Below, piece by piece: positions 22,210 to 33,285 of a DNA stretch of 64,000 nt. How positions within the stretch are numbered: the first letter of the stretch is position 1; each line of letters opens with the position of its first letter. Source of the DNA: Uloborus plumipes (taxonomy: Eukaryota; Arthropoda; Arachnida; Araneae; Uloboridae); NCBI GenBank assembly GCA_038373865.1, contig JAXGGA010004517.1, positions 23,438 through 87,437 of the forward strand, in the 5' to 3' direction. Below the pieces are notes generated by a model. The model searched no databases and was not told the origin of the DNA. It worked only from the letters and a program-made list of their open reading frames with translations. A program made the translations under genes and the position numbers.

Positions 22210-22833
22210 CAGTGCAAAAAAAGAACTGTTGTTTTTACAGTGTAATACTGGCGCCGAGGTTCCAATTTAAAACTGTAAAATGCACAATACTAAACTGTAA
22301 AACTATCAATTTTACAGTTTATTCCTGCAAAGTTAGAAATTTTACAATTTATTGCCGCAAGATTAAGCTGCATTATAATGTCAAAACAACAGTAGAATAC
22401 TGGCAGCAGAGGTTCCAGTTTAAAACTGTAAAATGTACGGTAATAAACTGTAAAATTAGCAATTTTACAGTTTACAGTGGGGCAAGTGGTTATAGGTGAT
22501 GTGTGACAATTTTAGAAAAACTTACTTTTCACCATGGATAAAGGTGATAAGGTAATAATTTTTTCTTTGAAAACTTTTTCTAGGAATTTTCTTTTTTCTA
22601 AAAAAATGTCACGTATCACCTTCATTCACTTGCCCCTTTATTGTGTATGTGAGTTAACACAATTGAACACACACTAATTTGGATTTGTGTAAATCGGCGA
22701 AATTCAAATATCACATATCACCTTTATCCACTTGCCCCTTCAATTTATTACTGTAAAATTAGCAATTTTTACAGCTTATTATTATACAATTAGCTGTATT
22801 ATATTGTAGAAACAACATCCATTTTTTACAGTG
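22210..22833. mobile_element. CACTGCAAAAAA MITE, copy B, reversed and split
   Basis: Ends CAGTGCAAAAAAAGAAC and TTTTTTACAGTG; body has many TTTTACAGTTTATT/ACTGTAAAA words, in opposite orientation to copies A, C and D. A separate inverted-repeat element (22479-22738) interrupts it. Confidence 0.65.
22479..22738. mobile_element. MITE with GGGGCAAGTGG ends
   Basis: The left end is GGGGCAAGTGGTTATAGGTG and the right end in reverse complement is GGGGCAAGTGGATAAAGGTG. A third copy of the end, reversed, lies at about 22605-22640, so the element may be a shorter unit (22479-22637) plus a duplicated arm. It is nested in copy B of the CACTGC MITE. Confidence 0.6.
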
Positions 22834-23552
22834 CACCTTTCCGTTTTTAGTTTAGCTCGCAAAATGTTCGACACATCCTTTGAAAATCTCCTTTTCAGTG
22901 TCCAACACCCAACGGGGTACACTTCATAATCGAATGCATACAGGTACGACCCAGCCGGTCCCAGCGAGGGCAAACCCGGGCGCAAAACTAATTATTTCCA
23001 ATTCGCCTTCGCGATTTTACAAAAATTCAATTCGCCGAATTCGCGAGCACGACGACAAACCCCGACTTAATTAACACTTCCGGGAATAATGCGTTTGGTT
23101 TAATCTCGATGTCAAAGTCATCTCTAATTAAAATATAATTAAGGATTAGAAAAATCTCTTCGTCTCTCTGGTGACGAGTTTCTCTTATTATTCGGGAAGG
23201 GGGATGGATTCTTGGAATTTCTCTCAGATTCCATGACGTCACAGGAAAATGATGCTGTCAAGAGGAGATTTGTTTGTAATGACATTAGAGATGGGGGGGG
23301 GGGGGGTCTTGCCCCGTGCTCCTATAGGCTGAATTCTAATTTTCTCGAAACAAAAGACAGAAAAAGAGAAATAGTTATTCTATTATATGCAACTTCCTAT
23401 TAATGCATTTTAATTATCGGCATTAAGATGACTTAACAATAGAGCGAGATGGAACGGTTTCAATACGATGGGTTGAGTTATGAAGCTATGTATTAGCTTC
23501 GGGTTGAATAAAATTCTACGACATCTAAGCTGTGTGAAACGTAGCTTTCCAT
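22834..23552. other. No gene recognised
   Basis: Contains a poly-G run at about 23293-23307. Open frames here have no coding support. Confidence 0.4.
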
Positions 23553-24133
23553 TAAAAATGATAAATAAAATGTGAATACGTGTGATACGTAAGAATACGC
23601 GTATGTGTCTTTAATTACTGAATGTCATTTCCGTAAATGTATTTAAATCCAAAGTATGTAGGACTTTTTCTGCGGTACAGAGCAATTTAATATACCGAAC
23701 CTAATATCATCAGAAAGATAAATGAATGCCTTTTGTTATCCGTTTTTTATGTACTACTAGCTTGTTACCCAGCGTTGCCCGGGTGCTTATTAATTCAACA
23801 TAGCGATTCTCAAAGGAGGCCGTTAATTAATCGTTCTCAAATGTAACGATTCTCTAATAGAAGAACCAAAAAATGCTCTCAAAAATTAGAGTTAAATATC
23901 TGTTGAAGTCTCTAATTTTTCTGCATCAAACAATATTTGTGCCAACGTTCCAAGGTAATTAGAACATGAATTATAATTGTTTTTAATTTATTTCATGCTA
24001 AAATGATATTGGTGAGCCTTAAATTGGTAAGTCATTGTTAATCGTAATCTTTGTTGGAAAATACTCATATTTAAATGCATTAAATTTTATCAATTTTTAT
24101 ACTTAAAGGCTTATCTCTATCTATATGTATATA
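23553..24133 (-). repeat. Duplicated flank with Helitron 3' end, left copy
   Basis: This ~575-bp segment recurs in direct orientation at 27357-27935 with few differences (for example GAGCAATTTAATA against GAGCAGTATAATA). From 23757 rightwards it is a Helitron-like element on the minus strand. Its 3' end reads, in reverse complement, CACCCGGGCAACGCTGGGTA then ACAAG-CTAGT, and its body matches those at 30480 and 54160. The first ~200 bp is older flanking DNA that was duplicated with it. Confidence 0.75.
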
Positions 24134-26040
24134 CAGGGTGAGTTCGATCGAATCTGCAATACGAAAAGGGGTGATAGAAGAGCCCAAGTGGAGTATAGAA
24201 CCACCCATTAGCGGTGGCAATTCGTAACCGTAACCGAGTTATGGTATATTTAAGGAAAATTCGCAAAAAAAACAAATTTCTGAGAAAAAGACCAATTTCT
24301 GAAGTTCCTGTTGGGTCTACGCACAAAATAAGCACATATTTCAAAAGAGCAGAAAAAATCCTTTAAAATGACATCTTTTTCATCAATATAGTCGCACTTT
24401 ATAGCGGGTTACAAGCTTTGAAACATTGGAAACACTCAAAAATGAAATTTCATCAAACTTTTCAGTCAAAAATTTCAGAAACAACCGTATGAGCTACAAC
24501 CGGTCAAATGCACCAAAAACTTTCCCATTTCACTAGCTTTCAGATGATACAACAGAAAATCATATTGGGCTTCAAGTTCAGCAGATATTCTGGCTTTTGT
24601 TTGAAACAGTATGAAAATCGTCCTTTGTCAGAATATGGAAACCAGCAAAGAGTCAGACTTTTATGTTCTAAATTTTCTATTTCATGTAAGTGTACTGGTT
24701 TATTTATTCAAGAAAAGGAAAATTTTATAACTAAATATTAAATTGTAACACTTTATTAAGTTAATAATCACAACAGAAGATAACAACACGTAGAAACAAA
24801 GGAAGCATTACTTTAACGCGCTTTTCACAAAGAAAAATTCAAAATTAAATGAGTTACACTAACATCTATGAGTACATTTACATGTAAACAATCCTCAACA
24901 TTTCCCAGAGCTACTGAAATTATCATCCCCCACACCGGATAGATGCCCTTGGCCTTTTAAGAGCAAAAACTACCGTCGCTCTCAATGAAATTTCATTTCT
25001 CACTTTTGCTACTGCTCCATCAAGCCAAATGCGCAAGTCCTGCAAACTGGTTGCATCTGAGCAGTAAACTGCTTGTTTCAAGAATCTCCAAACAAAGAAG
25101 TTCACTGGCGTCAGGTCTGGTGATCTAGGTGGCCAAGGAATAGGACCCAAATGACAGGATGAATGGACTCTATGAAATGAAATTTCATAGAGAGCGACGG
25201 TAGTTCTCGCTCTTAAAAGGCCAAGGGCATCTATCCGGTGTGGGGGATGATAATTCCAGTAGCTCTGGGAAATTTTGAGGATTGCTTACATGTAAATGTA
25301 CTCATAGATGTTAGTGTAACTCATTTAATTTTGAATTTTTTTTTTTGTCAAAAGCGCGTTAAAGTAATGCTGCCTTTGTTTCTACGTGTTGTTATCTTCT
25401 CTTGTGATTATTAATTTAATAAAGTGTTACAATTTAATATTTAGTTATAAAATTTTCCTTTTCTTGAATAAATAAACCAGTACACTTACATGAAATAGAA
25501 AATTTAGAACATAAAAGTCTGACTCTTTGCTGGTTTCCATATTCTGACAAAGGACGATTTTCATACTGTTTCAAACAAAAGCCAGAATATCTGCTGAACT
25601 TGAAGCCCAATATGATTTTCTGTTGTATCATCTGAAAGCTAGTGAAATGGGAAAGTTTTTGGTGCATTTGACCGGTTGTAGCTCATACGGTTGTTTCTGA
25701 AATTTTTGACTGAAAAGTTTGATGAAATTTCATTTTTGAGTGTTTCCAGTGTTTGAAAGCTTGTAACTCGCTATAAAGTGCGACTATCTTGATGAAAAAG
25801 ATGTCATTTTAAAGGATTTTTTCTGCTCTTTCGAAATATGTGCTTATTTTGTGCGTAGACCCAACAGGAACTTCAGGAATTGGTCTTTTTCTCAGAATTT
25901 TGTTTTTTTGTGAATTTTTCTTAACTATACCATAACTCGGTTACGGTTACGAATTGACACCGCTAATGGGTGGTTCTATACTCCACTTGGGCTCTTCTAT
26001 CACCCCTTTTCGTATTGCAGATTCGATCGAACTCACCCTG
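24134..26040. mobile_element. 1.9-kb foldback element (palindrome 1)
   Basis: Left arm 24134 to ~25000 and right arm ~25178-26040 are reverse complements with scattered substitutions. Outer ends are CAGGGTGAGTTCGATCGAAT. The ~180-bp loop holds a transposase fragment (24923-25150). Inner arm tips contain GAAATTTCAT palindromes. Identical 77-codon frames arise in each arm and are repeat artefacts. The element interrupts the Helitron of the flank. Confidence 0.8.
24923..25150 (-). pseudogene. Tc1/mariner-like transposase C-terminal fragment (copy 1)
   Basis: The 75-codon frame begins MGPIPWPPRSPDLTPVNFFV and continues WRFLKQAVY. WPPRSPDLTP-x-x-FF-x-W is the third catalytic block and following region of a large Tc1/mariner-related transposase group. 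Nothing of the N-terminal DNA-binding or earlier catalytic region is present, so it is a captured fragment, not a working gene. An identical copy lies at 26955-27182 on the opposite strand. The frame runs from the loop into the right-hand part of the left arm. Confidence 0.7.
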
Positions 26041-26065
26041 TATATTATATATATATATATATACA
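26041..26065. repeat. AT-repeat spacer at centre of palindrome 2
   Basis: TATATA-type spacer separating two inverted copies of the CAGGGTG-ended sequence. It is the symmetry centre of 24753-27353. Confidence 0.7.
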
Positions 26066-27356
26066 CAGGGTGATTTCGATCGAATCTGCAATACGAAAAG
26101 GGGTGATAGAAGAGCCCAAGTGGAGTATAGAACCACCCATTAGCGGTGTCAATTCGTAACCGTAACCGAGTTATGGTATAGTTAAGAAAAATTCACAAAA
26201 AAACAAAATTCTGAGAAAAAGACCAATTTCTGAAGTTCCTGTTGGGTCTACGCACAAAATAAGCACATATTTCGAAAGAGCAGAAAAAATCCTTTAAAAT
26301 GACATCTTTTTCATCAAGATAGTCGCACTTTATAGCGAGTTACAAGCTTTCAAACACTGGAAACACTCAAAAATGAAATTTCATCAAACTTTTCAGTCAA
26401 AAATTTCAGAAACAACCGTATGAGCTACAACCGGTCAAATGCACCAAAAACTTTCCCATTTCACTAGCTTTCAGATGATACAACAGAAAATCATATTGGG
26501 CTTCAAGTTCAGCAGATATTCCGGCTTTTGTTTGAAACAGTATGAAAATCGTCCTTTGTCAGAATATGGAAACCAGCAAAGAGTCAGACTTTTATGTTCT
26601 AAATTTTCTATTTTATGTAAGTGTACTGGTTTATTTATTCAAGAAAAGGAAAATTTTATAACTAAATATTAAATTGTAACACTTTATTAAATTAATAATC
26701 ACAAGAGAAGATAACAACACGTAGAAACAAAGGCAGCATTACTTTAACGCGCTTTTGACAAAAAAAAAAATCAAAATTAAATGAGTTACACTAACATCTA
26801 TGAGTACATTTACATGTAAGCAATCCTCAAAATTTCCCAGAGCTACTGGAATTATCATCCCCCACACCGGATAGATGCCCTTGGCCTTTTAAGAGCGAGA
26901 ACTACCGTCGCTCTCTATGAAATTTCATTTCATAGAGTCCATTCATCCTGTCATTTGGGTCCTATTCCTTGGCCACCTAGATCACCAGACCTGACGCCAG
27001 TGAACTTCTTTGTTTGGAGATTCTTGAAACAAGCAGTTTACTGCTCAGATGCAACCAGTTTGCAGGACTTGCGCATTTGGCTTGATGGAGCAGTAGCAAA
27101 AGTGAGAAATGAAATTTCATTGAGAGCGACGGTAGTTTTTGCTCTTAAAAGGCCAAGGGCATCTATCCGGTGTGGGGGATGATAATTTCAGTAGCTCTGG
27201 GAAATGTTGAGGATTGTTTACATGTAAATGTACTCATAGATGTTAGTGTAACTCATTTAATTTTGAATTTTTCTTTGTGAAAAGCGCGTTAAAGTAATGC
27301 TTCCTTTGTTTCTACGTGTTGTTATCTTCTGTTGTGATTATTAACTTAATAAAGTG
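26066..27356. repeat. Inverted duplicate of 24751-26040 (palindrome 2)
   Basis: Reads as an almost exact reverse complement of 24751-26040; only single-base differences were noticed (for example GATATTCCGGC against GATATTCTGGC). The copy stops abruptly at about 27356, short of its own terminal ~617 bp, and is followed at once by the second copy of the flank. It is closer to palindrome 1's right arm than that arm is to its left arm, so the duplication is recent, or an assembly error. Confidence 0.75.
26955..27182 (+). pseudogene. Tc1/mariner-like transposase fragment (copy 2)
   Basis: Same 75-residue fragment as 24923-25150, produced by the large inverted duplication. It has the WPPRSPDLTP block and no other transposase domain. 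Confidence 0.7.
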
Positions 27357-27935
27357 TAAAAATGATAAATAAAATGTGAATACGTGTGATACGTAAGAAT
27401 ACGCGTATGTGTCTTTAATTACTGAATGTCATTTCCGTAAATGTATTTAAATCCAAAGTATGTAGGACTTTTTCTGCGGTACAGAGCAGTATAATATACC
27501 GAACCTAATATCATCAGAAAGATAAATGAATGCCTTTTGTTATCCGTTTTTTATGTACTACTAGCTTGTTACCCAGCGTTGCCCGGGTGCTTATTAATTC
27601 AACATAGCGATTCTCAAAGGAGGCCGTTAATTAATCGTTCTCAAATGTAACGATTCTCTAATAGAAGAACCAAAAAATGCTCTCAAAAATTAGAGTTAAA
27701 TATCTGTTGAAGCCTCTAATTTTTCTGCATCAAACAATATTTGTGCCAACGTTCCAAGGTAATTAGAACATGAATTATAATTGTTTTTAATTTATTTCAT
27801 GCTAAAATGATATTGGTGAGCCTTAAATTGGTAATTCATTGTTAATCGTAATCTTTGTTGGAAAATACTCATATTTAAATGCATTAAATTTTATCAATTT
27901 TTATACTTAAAGGCCTATCTCTATCTATATGTATA
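27357..27935 (-). repeat. Duplicated flank with Helitron 3' end, right copy
   Basis: Direct repeat of 23553-24133, including the Helitron terminal hairpin. Here it continues into (TA)n and then the next foldback element. Confidence 0.75.
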
Positions 27936-27975
27936 TATATTATATATATATATATACATACATACAGTATATATT

Positions 27976-30441
27976 TTAGGGTGGGCCGAAAAAACTTTTT
28001 TTTATTTCGAATTTGTAATAGCGCGGAAAAGTTGCGAATTATGAAGACAAAAAGAAGGAAAAAAAATTATCGAAATCGGTTGATATCTTCCGATCGCGCA
28101 TAAGGCCTAAAGTTTGACAAAAAATGAAAAAACTTGATTTTCGCGATTTTTTTTTAAATTTTTAAATTGGATGTTTTCGAAATGTAATAGTGCGGAAAAG
28201 TAGCTAATTGTGAAGACAAAAAGAAAGAAAAAAAAATTATCGAAATCCATTGATATCTTCCGATCGCGCATAAGGCCTAAAATTTGACAAAATATGAAAA
28301 AAAACTTCATTTTTGCGATTTTTTTAAAAAAATTTTGGATGAAATGTTTTCATAATTTTTTCGCGCGAAAAAGTTTATAATTATGAAGACAAAAAGAGGG
28401 ATAAAAAGGAGGAAAAAAAATTATCGAAATCGATTAATATCTTCCGGTCGTGCCTAGAGCCTAAACTTTGACAAAATATGAAAAAACATCATTTTTGCGA
28501 TTTTTTATTTAATTTTTTGAATTAGATGTTTTCGTAATGCAATAGTTTGTAACGTTTACTAATATAGCCTTAAAACATTGTGCTTTGATTTTGTTTTGGT
28601 CAGTTAATATCTTCCGGTTGCACATTAACCCCAAAATTACCCAAAATAATAATTTTAAAAAAGTTACATTTTTACGCATTTTTGGTTTTTGATGAATAAT
28701 TTTTTGTGAAACAACCGTAGTATTTTTTGAGACAGACTGACAATAAGATAGAAAAACAAACTACCACAGGTTCAGTCGATATTATTCAGTTACGAAAAGC
28801 CTTAGAAACTCTCATGCGTAGACGTCGGGCAGCAATCCAGGCAACGTCGCTCGCCCGGCAACGGCTCTCTTCCACTCCATCGCCGCCTTCCTACGACCAC
28901 GTCAGTTGTCTGCCTATATTGTTTTTTCAGTCTGCGCTTCTATGTAGTAATCGCAGCGTACTATTAGTATTTAGTTCAATCTAGCTGTTTTCATTTTGAA
29001 ATTCTTGTAGTCTTCTGTAATGATGTAGTTTTCTGCTCTGTGTGAACTCGGTGATTTAACGAAAAAGTTATACAATTGCCGAGCCAAATAACAAGACAAA
29101 TACTCTAATAACAAGACAAATATTTGGCTGCCCCACTTTTGGTACTCCAAAAGAACTGCCATCAAACAAGCCGTCCACTGGCAAGGACATCATTAGGTGC
29201 CGTACTCAAGGAAGGTTAAATTTGGCACTAGAAATTAATAATGGTGTCTTCGCCAGTAGGCAGTTAGTTTGATGGCAGTTCTTTGGAGTGCCAAAAGTGG
29301 GGCAGCCAAATATTTGTCTTGTTGTTAGAGTATTTGTCTTGTTATTACATAACTTTTTGTTAAATCACAGAGTCCACACACAGCAGGAAACTACATCATT
29401 ACAGAAGACTACAAGATTTTCAAAATCAAAACAGCTAGATTGAACTAAATACTTATAGTACGCTGCGATTACTACATAGAAGCGCAAACTGAAAAAACAA
29501 TATAGGCAGACAGCTGACATGGTCCTAGGAAGGCGGCGATGGAGTGGAAGAGAGCCGTAGCCAGGCGAGCGATGTTACCTGGATTGCTGCCCGACGTCTA
29601 CGTATGAGAGTTTTTAAGGCTTTTCGCAACTGGATAACATCGACTGAACCTGTGGTAGTTTATTTTTCTACATTATTGTCAGTCTGTCCCAAAAAATACT
29701 ACGGTTGTTTCACAAAAAATTATTCATCAAAAACCAAAAACGCGTAAAAATGTACCTTTTTTAAATATTATTTTGGGTAATTTTGGGGTTAATGCGCAAC
29801 CGGAAGATATTAACTGGCCAAAACAAAATCAAAGCACAATGTTTTAAGGCTATATTAGTAAACGTTACAAACTATTGCATTACGAAAACATCTAATTCAA
29901 AAAATTAAACAAAAAATCGCAGAAATGATGTTTTTTCATATTTTGTCAAAGTTTAGGCCCTAGGCACGACCGGAAGATATTAATCGATTTCGATAATTTT
30001 TTTTCCTCCTTTTTATCCCTCTTTTTGTCTTCATAATTATAAACTTTTCCGCGCGAAAAAATTATGAAAACATTTCATTCAAAATTTTTTCAAAAAAAAT
30101 CGCAAAAATGAAGTTTTTTTCATATTTTGTCAAATTTTAGGCCTTATGCGCGATCGGAAGATATCAATGGATTTCGATAAATTTTTTTTCCTTCTTTTTG
30201 TCTTCACAATTAGCTACTTTTCCGCACTATTACATTTCGAAAACATCCAATTCAAAAATTTAAAAAAAAATCGCGAAAATCAAGTTTTTTCATTTTTTGT
30301 CAAATTTTAGGCCTTATGCGCGATCGGAAGATATCAACCGATTTCGATAATTTTTTTTTCCTTCTTTTTGTCTTCATAATTCGCAACTTTTCCGCGCTAT
30401 TACAAATTCGAAATAAAAAAAAAGTGTTTTTTCGGGCCACC

Positions 30442-30445
<4 letters not shown>
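27976..30445. mobile_element. 2.5-kb foldback element with tandem-repeat arms
   Basis: Ends TTAGGGTGGGCCGAAAAAAC and (reverse complement) TTAGGGTGGCCCGAAAAAAC. Arms of about 1.19 kb meet at a ~97-bp loop (29170-29266). Each arm starts with four degenerating tandem units of about 170-180 bp, marked by GAAGACAAAAAG at 28043, 28212 and 28385 and by TATCTTCC at about 28083, 28254, 28438 and 28609. The inner arm is single-copy. This design (long inverted arms made of subterminal tandem repeats) resembles Drosophila FB elements. No transposase is present. Insertion is between TA-rich microsatellites, so the target duplication cannot be read. Confidence 0.8.

Positions 30446-30478
<33 letters not shown>
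30446..30478. repeat. (AT)n microsatellite
   Basis: About 16 AT dinucleotides directly after the foldback element. Confidence 0.9.
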
Positions 30479-30479
<1 letters not shown>

Positions 30480-30480
<1 letters not shown>

Positions 30481-30824
30481 ATGTATGTACGTATATTTGT
30501 ATATATTTACGTTTGTGCTTTATACAAATCCAGTTTCTGTCGGATTTTCATCAAACTAGCACAGAAGTTCCTTGATGCACTAGAATTCATATAGGCAGGG
30601 TTTTGAAATTTAAAAAAAAATCCAAAAAGCTTAAAATTTAACTTTTATGATTAAAAATGGCCATTTTCTTTCAATTTTGAATAGATAGAGTAATAGAGAC
30701 AAGCCTTTAAGCATACAAATTGATAAAATTGAACACATTTAAGTATGAGTATTTCCCAACAAAGATTACGATTAACAATGAATTGTCAATTTAAGGCTCA
30801 TCTACTTCATTTCAGCATGAAAGT
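30480..30824 (+). mobile_element. Helitron fragment, 3'-truncated
   Basis: ACAAATCCAGTTTCTGTCGG, TTTTCATCAAACT and GGCAGGGTTTTGAAATTT match the Helitron at 53360-54587 and, in reverse, the two flank copies at 23757 and 27560. It ends at TTTCAGCATGAAA without the terminal hairpin. Confidence 0.7.
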
Positions 30825-31355
30825 GCCGATGTCCATATAATTTACTTTTTTTTCCATTAATAGCATTTTTTTAAGTGAAAGATGTGACCTGCTGTTCCTT
30901 CTTAACAAAGAAGTACCTACACGAAAGATCGAAGCGCGTTTGTAAATTTGTTCACGACCTCACACCGAAGATATTTCAATACCGACGAAAATGAATTCAG
31001 CAGATCTGTTTATTTAAACAACGCCGGAAAGTATCCTAAACTGTAAAAAGGAAACAGACACACTACATACTCGCATGCATTCAATTAAAATTGTACACAA
31101 AAGCGAAAAATCTGGTTGCGTCAGCCGATGTCCATATTATATATATATATATATTTTTTCCCCCATTAACAGCATTTTTTAAGTGAAAGATGCGACCTGC
31201 TGTTTCTTATTAACAAAAGTAGTACACGAAAGATCGAAGCGCGATTTTGAATTTGTTCACGACCTCGCACCGAAGATATTTCAATGCCGACGAAAATGCA
31301 TTGAGCAGATCTGTTTATTTAAACAACGCCTGAAAGTATCCTAAACTGTAAAAAA
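30825..31355. repeat. ~225-bp direct repeat, two copies
   Basis: GCCGATGTCCATAT to AAACTGTAAAAA occurs at 30825-31050 and 31124-31355 (offset 299 bp). Shared landmarks are AGTGAAAGATG, GAAAGATCGAAGCGCG, CCGAAGATATTTCAAT and TGTTTATTTAAACAACGCC. No coding evidence. Confidence 0.75.
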
Positions 31356-31860
31356 ACTGGGATACGGGACATAGTTTTTTTCTTTCTTTCTTTCTTTCTT
31401 CTCCTTCTCGAACATCTACAGCGAAGGATGCGAGAGAAGAAATACCTAAATGTATTCGCGAGAAATAGAAAAGAAGCGAGTTCACGTTCGAAAGATAAAA
31501 AAGAACTTTCCGAATCGAATTCAATTTCTTGCATTCCTCGCAAAGATAAACATTTCCCGGAACAAATAAAACCCTTTCTTTCGAAACCCGAGTTATTATT
31601 AGCCAAATGGGGAATAGGAGAGAGAGAATGCGATACACGCGAGTAAATTTAAACGCGACGTCAAATGAGAAAATGATGTTGGAGTCGTAAATCTCTCTCG
31701 TCATTTGCATAAAAATGACTTAAAAGAAAATCAAACCTCTCTTTTTGGAAATGAGATTTTACGCAGAAAAGCCCCCTTTCGGAAATAAATCCTCTTTTAT
31801 GAAGGTAAATAAAACCGGGAGAGCGGCGAAGAATAAGGAGTCGGACGATAAGACAAAGGA
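31356..31860. other. No gene recognised; TTTC microsatellite
   Basis: (TTTC)n near 31380. The 131-codon minus-strand frame overlapping it is composition-driven and I do not support it as a gene. Confidence 0.4.
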
Positions 31861-31861
31861 G

Positions 31862-33285
31862 AATAGAGATCTCGGGTGAAACCTCCCATTTATAGGTCCG
31901 AAAATCATAGGTTGAGAGGAAGAGAGATGAGGAATATAAAGTATGGGATAGGCCCTAGCCGCGTATTTGGGAATACTCCATCTTGCAAGGCTTGGCGTGA
32001 AAGAAACTTCACCAAGCAGCTTGGCTGCATGAAAATAACTCTGGATTATTACTGTTATTTTAAGTTGAGATTCGTAGAGAAAATTGGTTCTGCATACTTG
32101 TAGCTTCGATTTTGTTTTTGCCCTGATGCAGAAAAGTTGGGAACGGTTAGGTATGATGCTTGTACAAAATGTTTGGAGTGACAAAAAATACCTTCTGCCT
32201 CCTATTTCAGGTAAATTGTGGGTCATTCCATGTCAAATTAACCAAAAATATTTTTTTCTTTCGGGTGAAACCTTTCATTTATAGGTCCGAAAATAATAGG
32301 TTGAAGGAAGATATGAGGAATATAAAGTATCGGATAGCTATGGTCGCGTATTTGGGAATACTCCATCTTACTGGGTTTGGCGTGAAAGAAACTTCCCCAA
32401 GCAGCTTGGCAGCATGAAACGAATTCTGAATTATTACTGTTATTTAATGTTGAGATTTGAGAAGAAAATTGGTTCTGCACACTTGTAGCTTCGATTTTAT
32501 TTTTGCCCTAATGCGGAAAAGTTGGGGAGCGTTAGGTATGATGATTGCACAAAATGTTTGGAGAGACAAAAATGACCTTCTGCCTCCTATTGCAGTTGAA
32601 TTTTGAGTCATTCCACGTCAAATAAAAAACAAAATATTTTTTCTTTTCAAAGGAGAAGAGAGATCTCGGGTGAAACCTTCCATTTATAGGTCCGAAAATC
32701 ATAGGTTTAAGGAAGAGATGAAGAATATAAAGTAACGGATAGGCTCTAACTGCGCATTTGGGGATACTCCATCATACTGGGCTTGGACATGAAAGAAACT
32801 TCACCAAGCAGCTTGACTGCATGAAACGAACTCTGTATTATTACTGTAGTTTAATGTTGAGATACGTAAATAAAATCGAAAAGCATGCGCAGTCGAAACA
32901 GGTTCTGCGTACTTGTTGTAAAACAGAACTTAAAAACGCTTTTTTCGATTTAGTTTTTGCCCTAATGAGGAAAAGTTGGACACCGTTAGGTCTGATGCAT
33001 GTACAAAATTTTTGGTAAGACAAAAAAAAATCGTCTGCCTCCCGTTGTGGGAGAGTTTTGAGTTATTTCACGTCAAATCAACCGAAAAATATTTTTTCTC
33101 AACAAAGGAAAATAGAGATCTCTGGTAAAAATCTTCCCTTTATAGGTCCGAAAATCATAGGTTGGAGGAAGAGATGAAGAATATAAAATAACGGACAGCT
33201 CTAGCCGCGTATTTGGGAATGCTCCATCTTAAAGGGCTGGCTTGACTGAAAGAAACTTCACCGAGAAGCTAGGATGCATGAAACA
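31862..33285. repeat. ~390-455-bp tandem array, 3.5 units
   Basis: TATAGGTCCGAAAAT marks units at 31891, 32280, 32685 and 33141 (spacing 389, 405 and 456). Each unit also holds GGGAATACTCC-type, GAAAGAAACTTC, GATTTTGTTTTTGCCCT-type and GTCATTCCATGTCAAATTA-type landmarks in the same order. The last unit is cut after ACTTCACCGAGAAGCT. Open frames in the units are not conserved between them, so the array is probably noncoding. Confidence 0.8.

Noticed and set aside
24508..26672. Three identical 77-codon frames as a conserved gene
   Set aside because: They are the same arm of the foldback in alternating orientation; identity comes from duplication.
31315..31710. 131-codon minus-strand frame
   Set aside because: Crosses a TTTC microsatellite; no domain or splice support.
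31862..33285. CRISPR-like or gene-cluster array
   Set aside because: Units of ~400 bp with no spacer/repeat alternation and no shared open frame; a eukaryotic tandem repeat.
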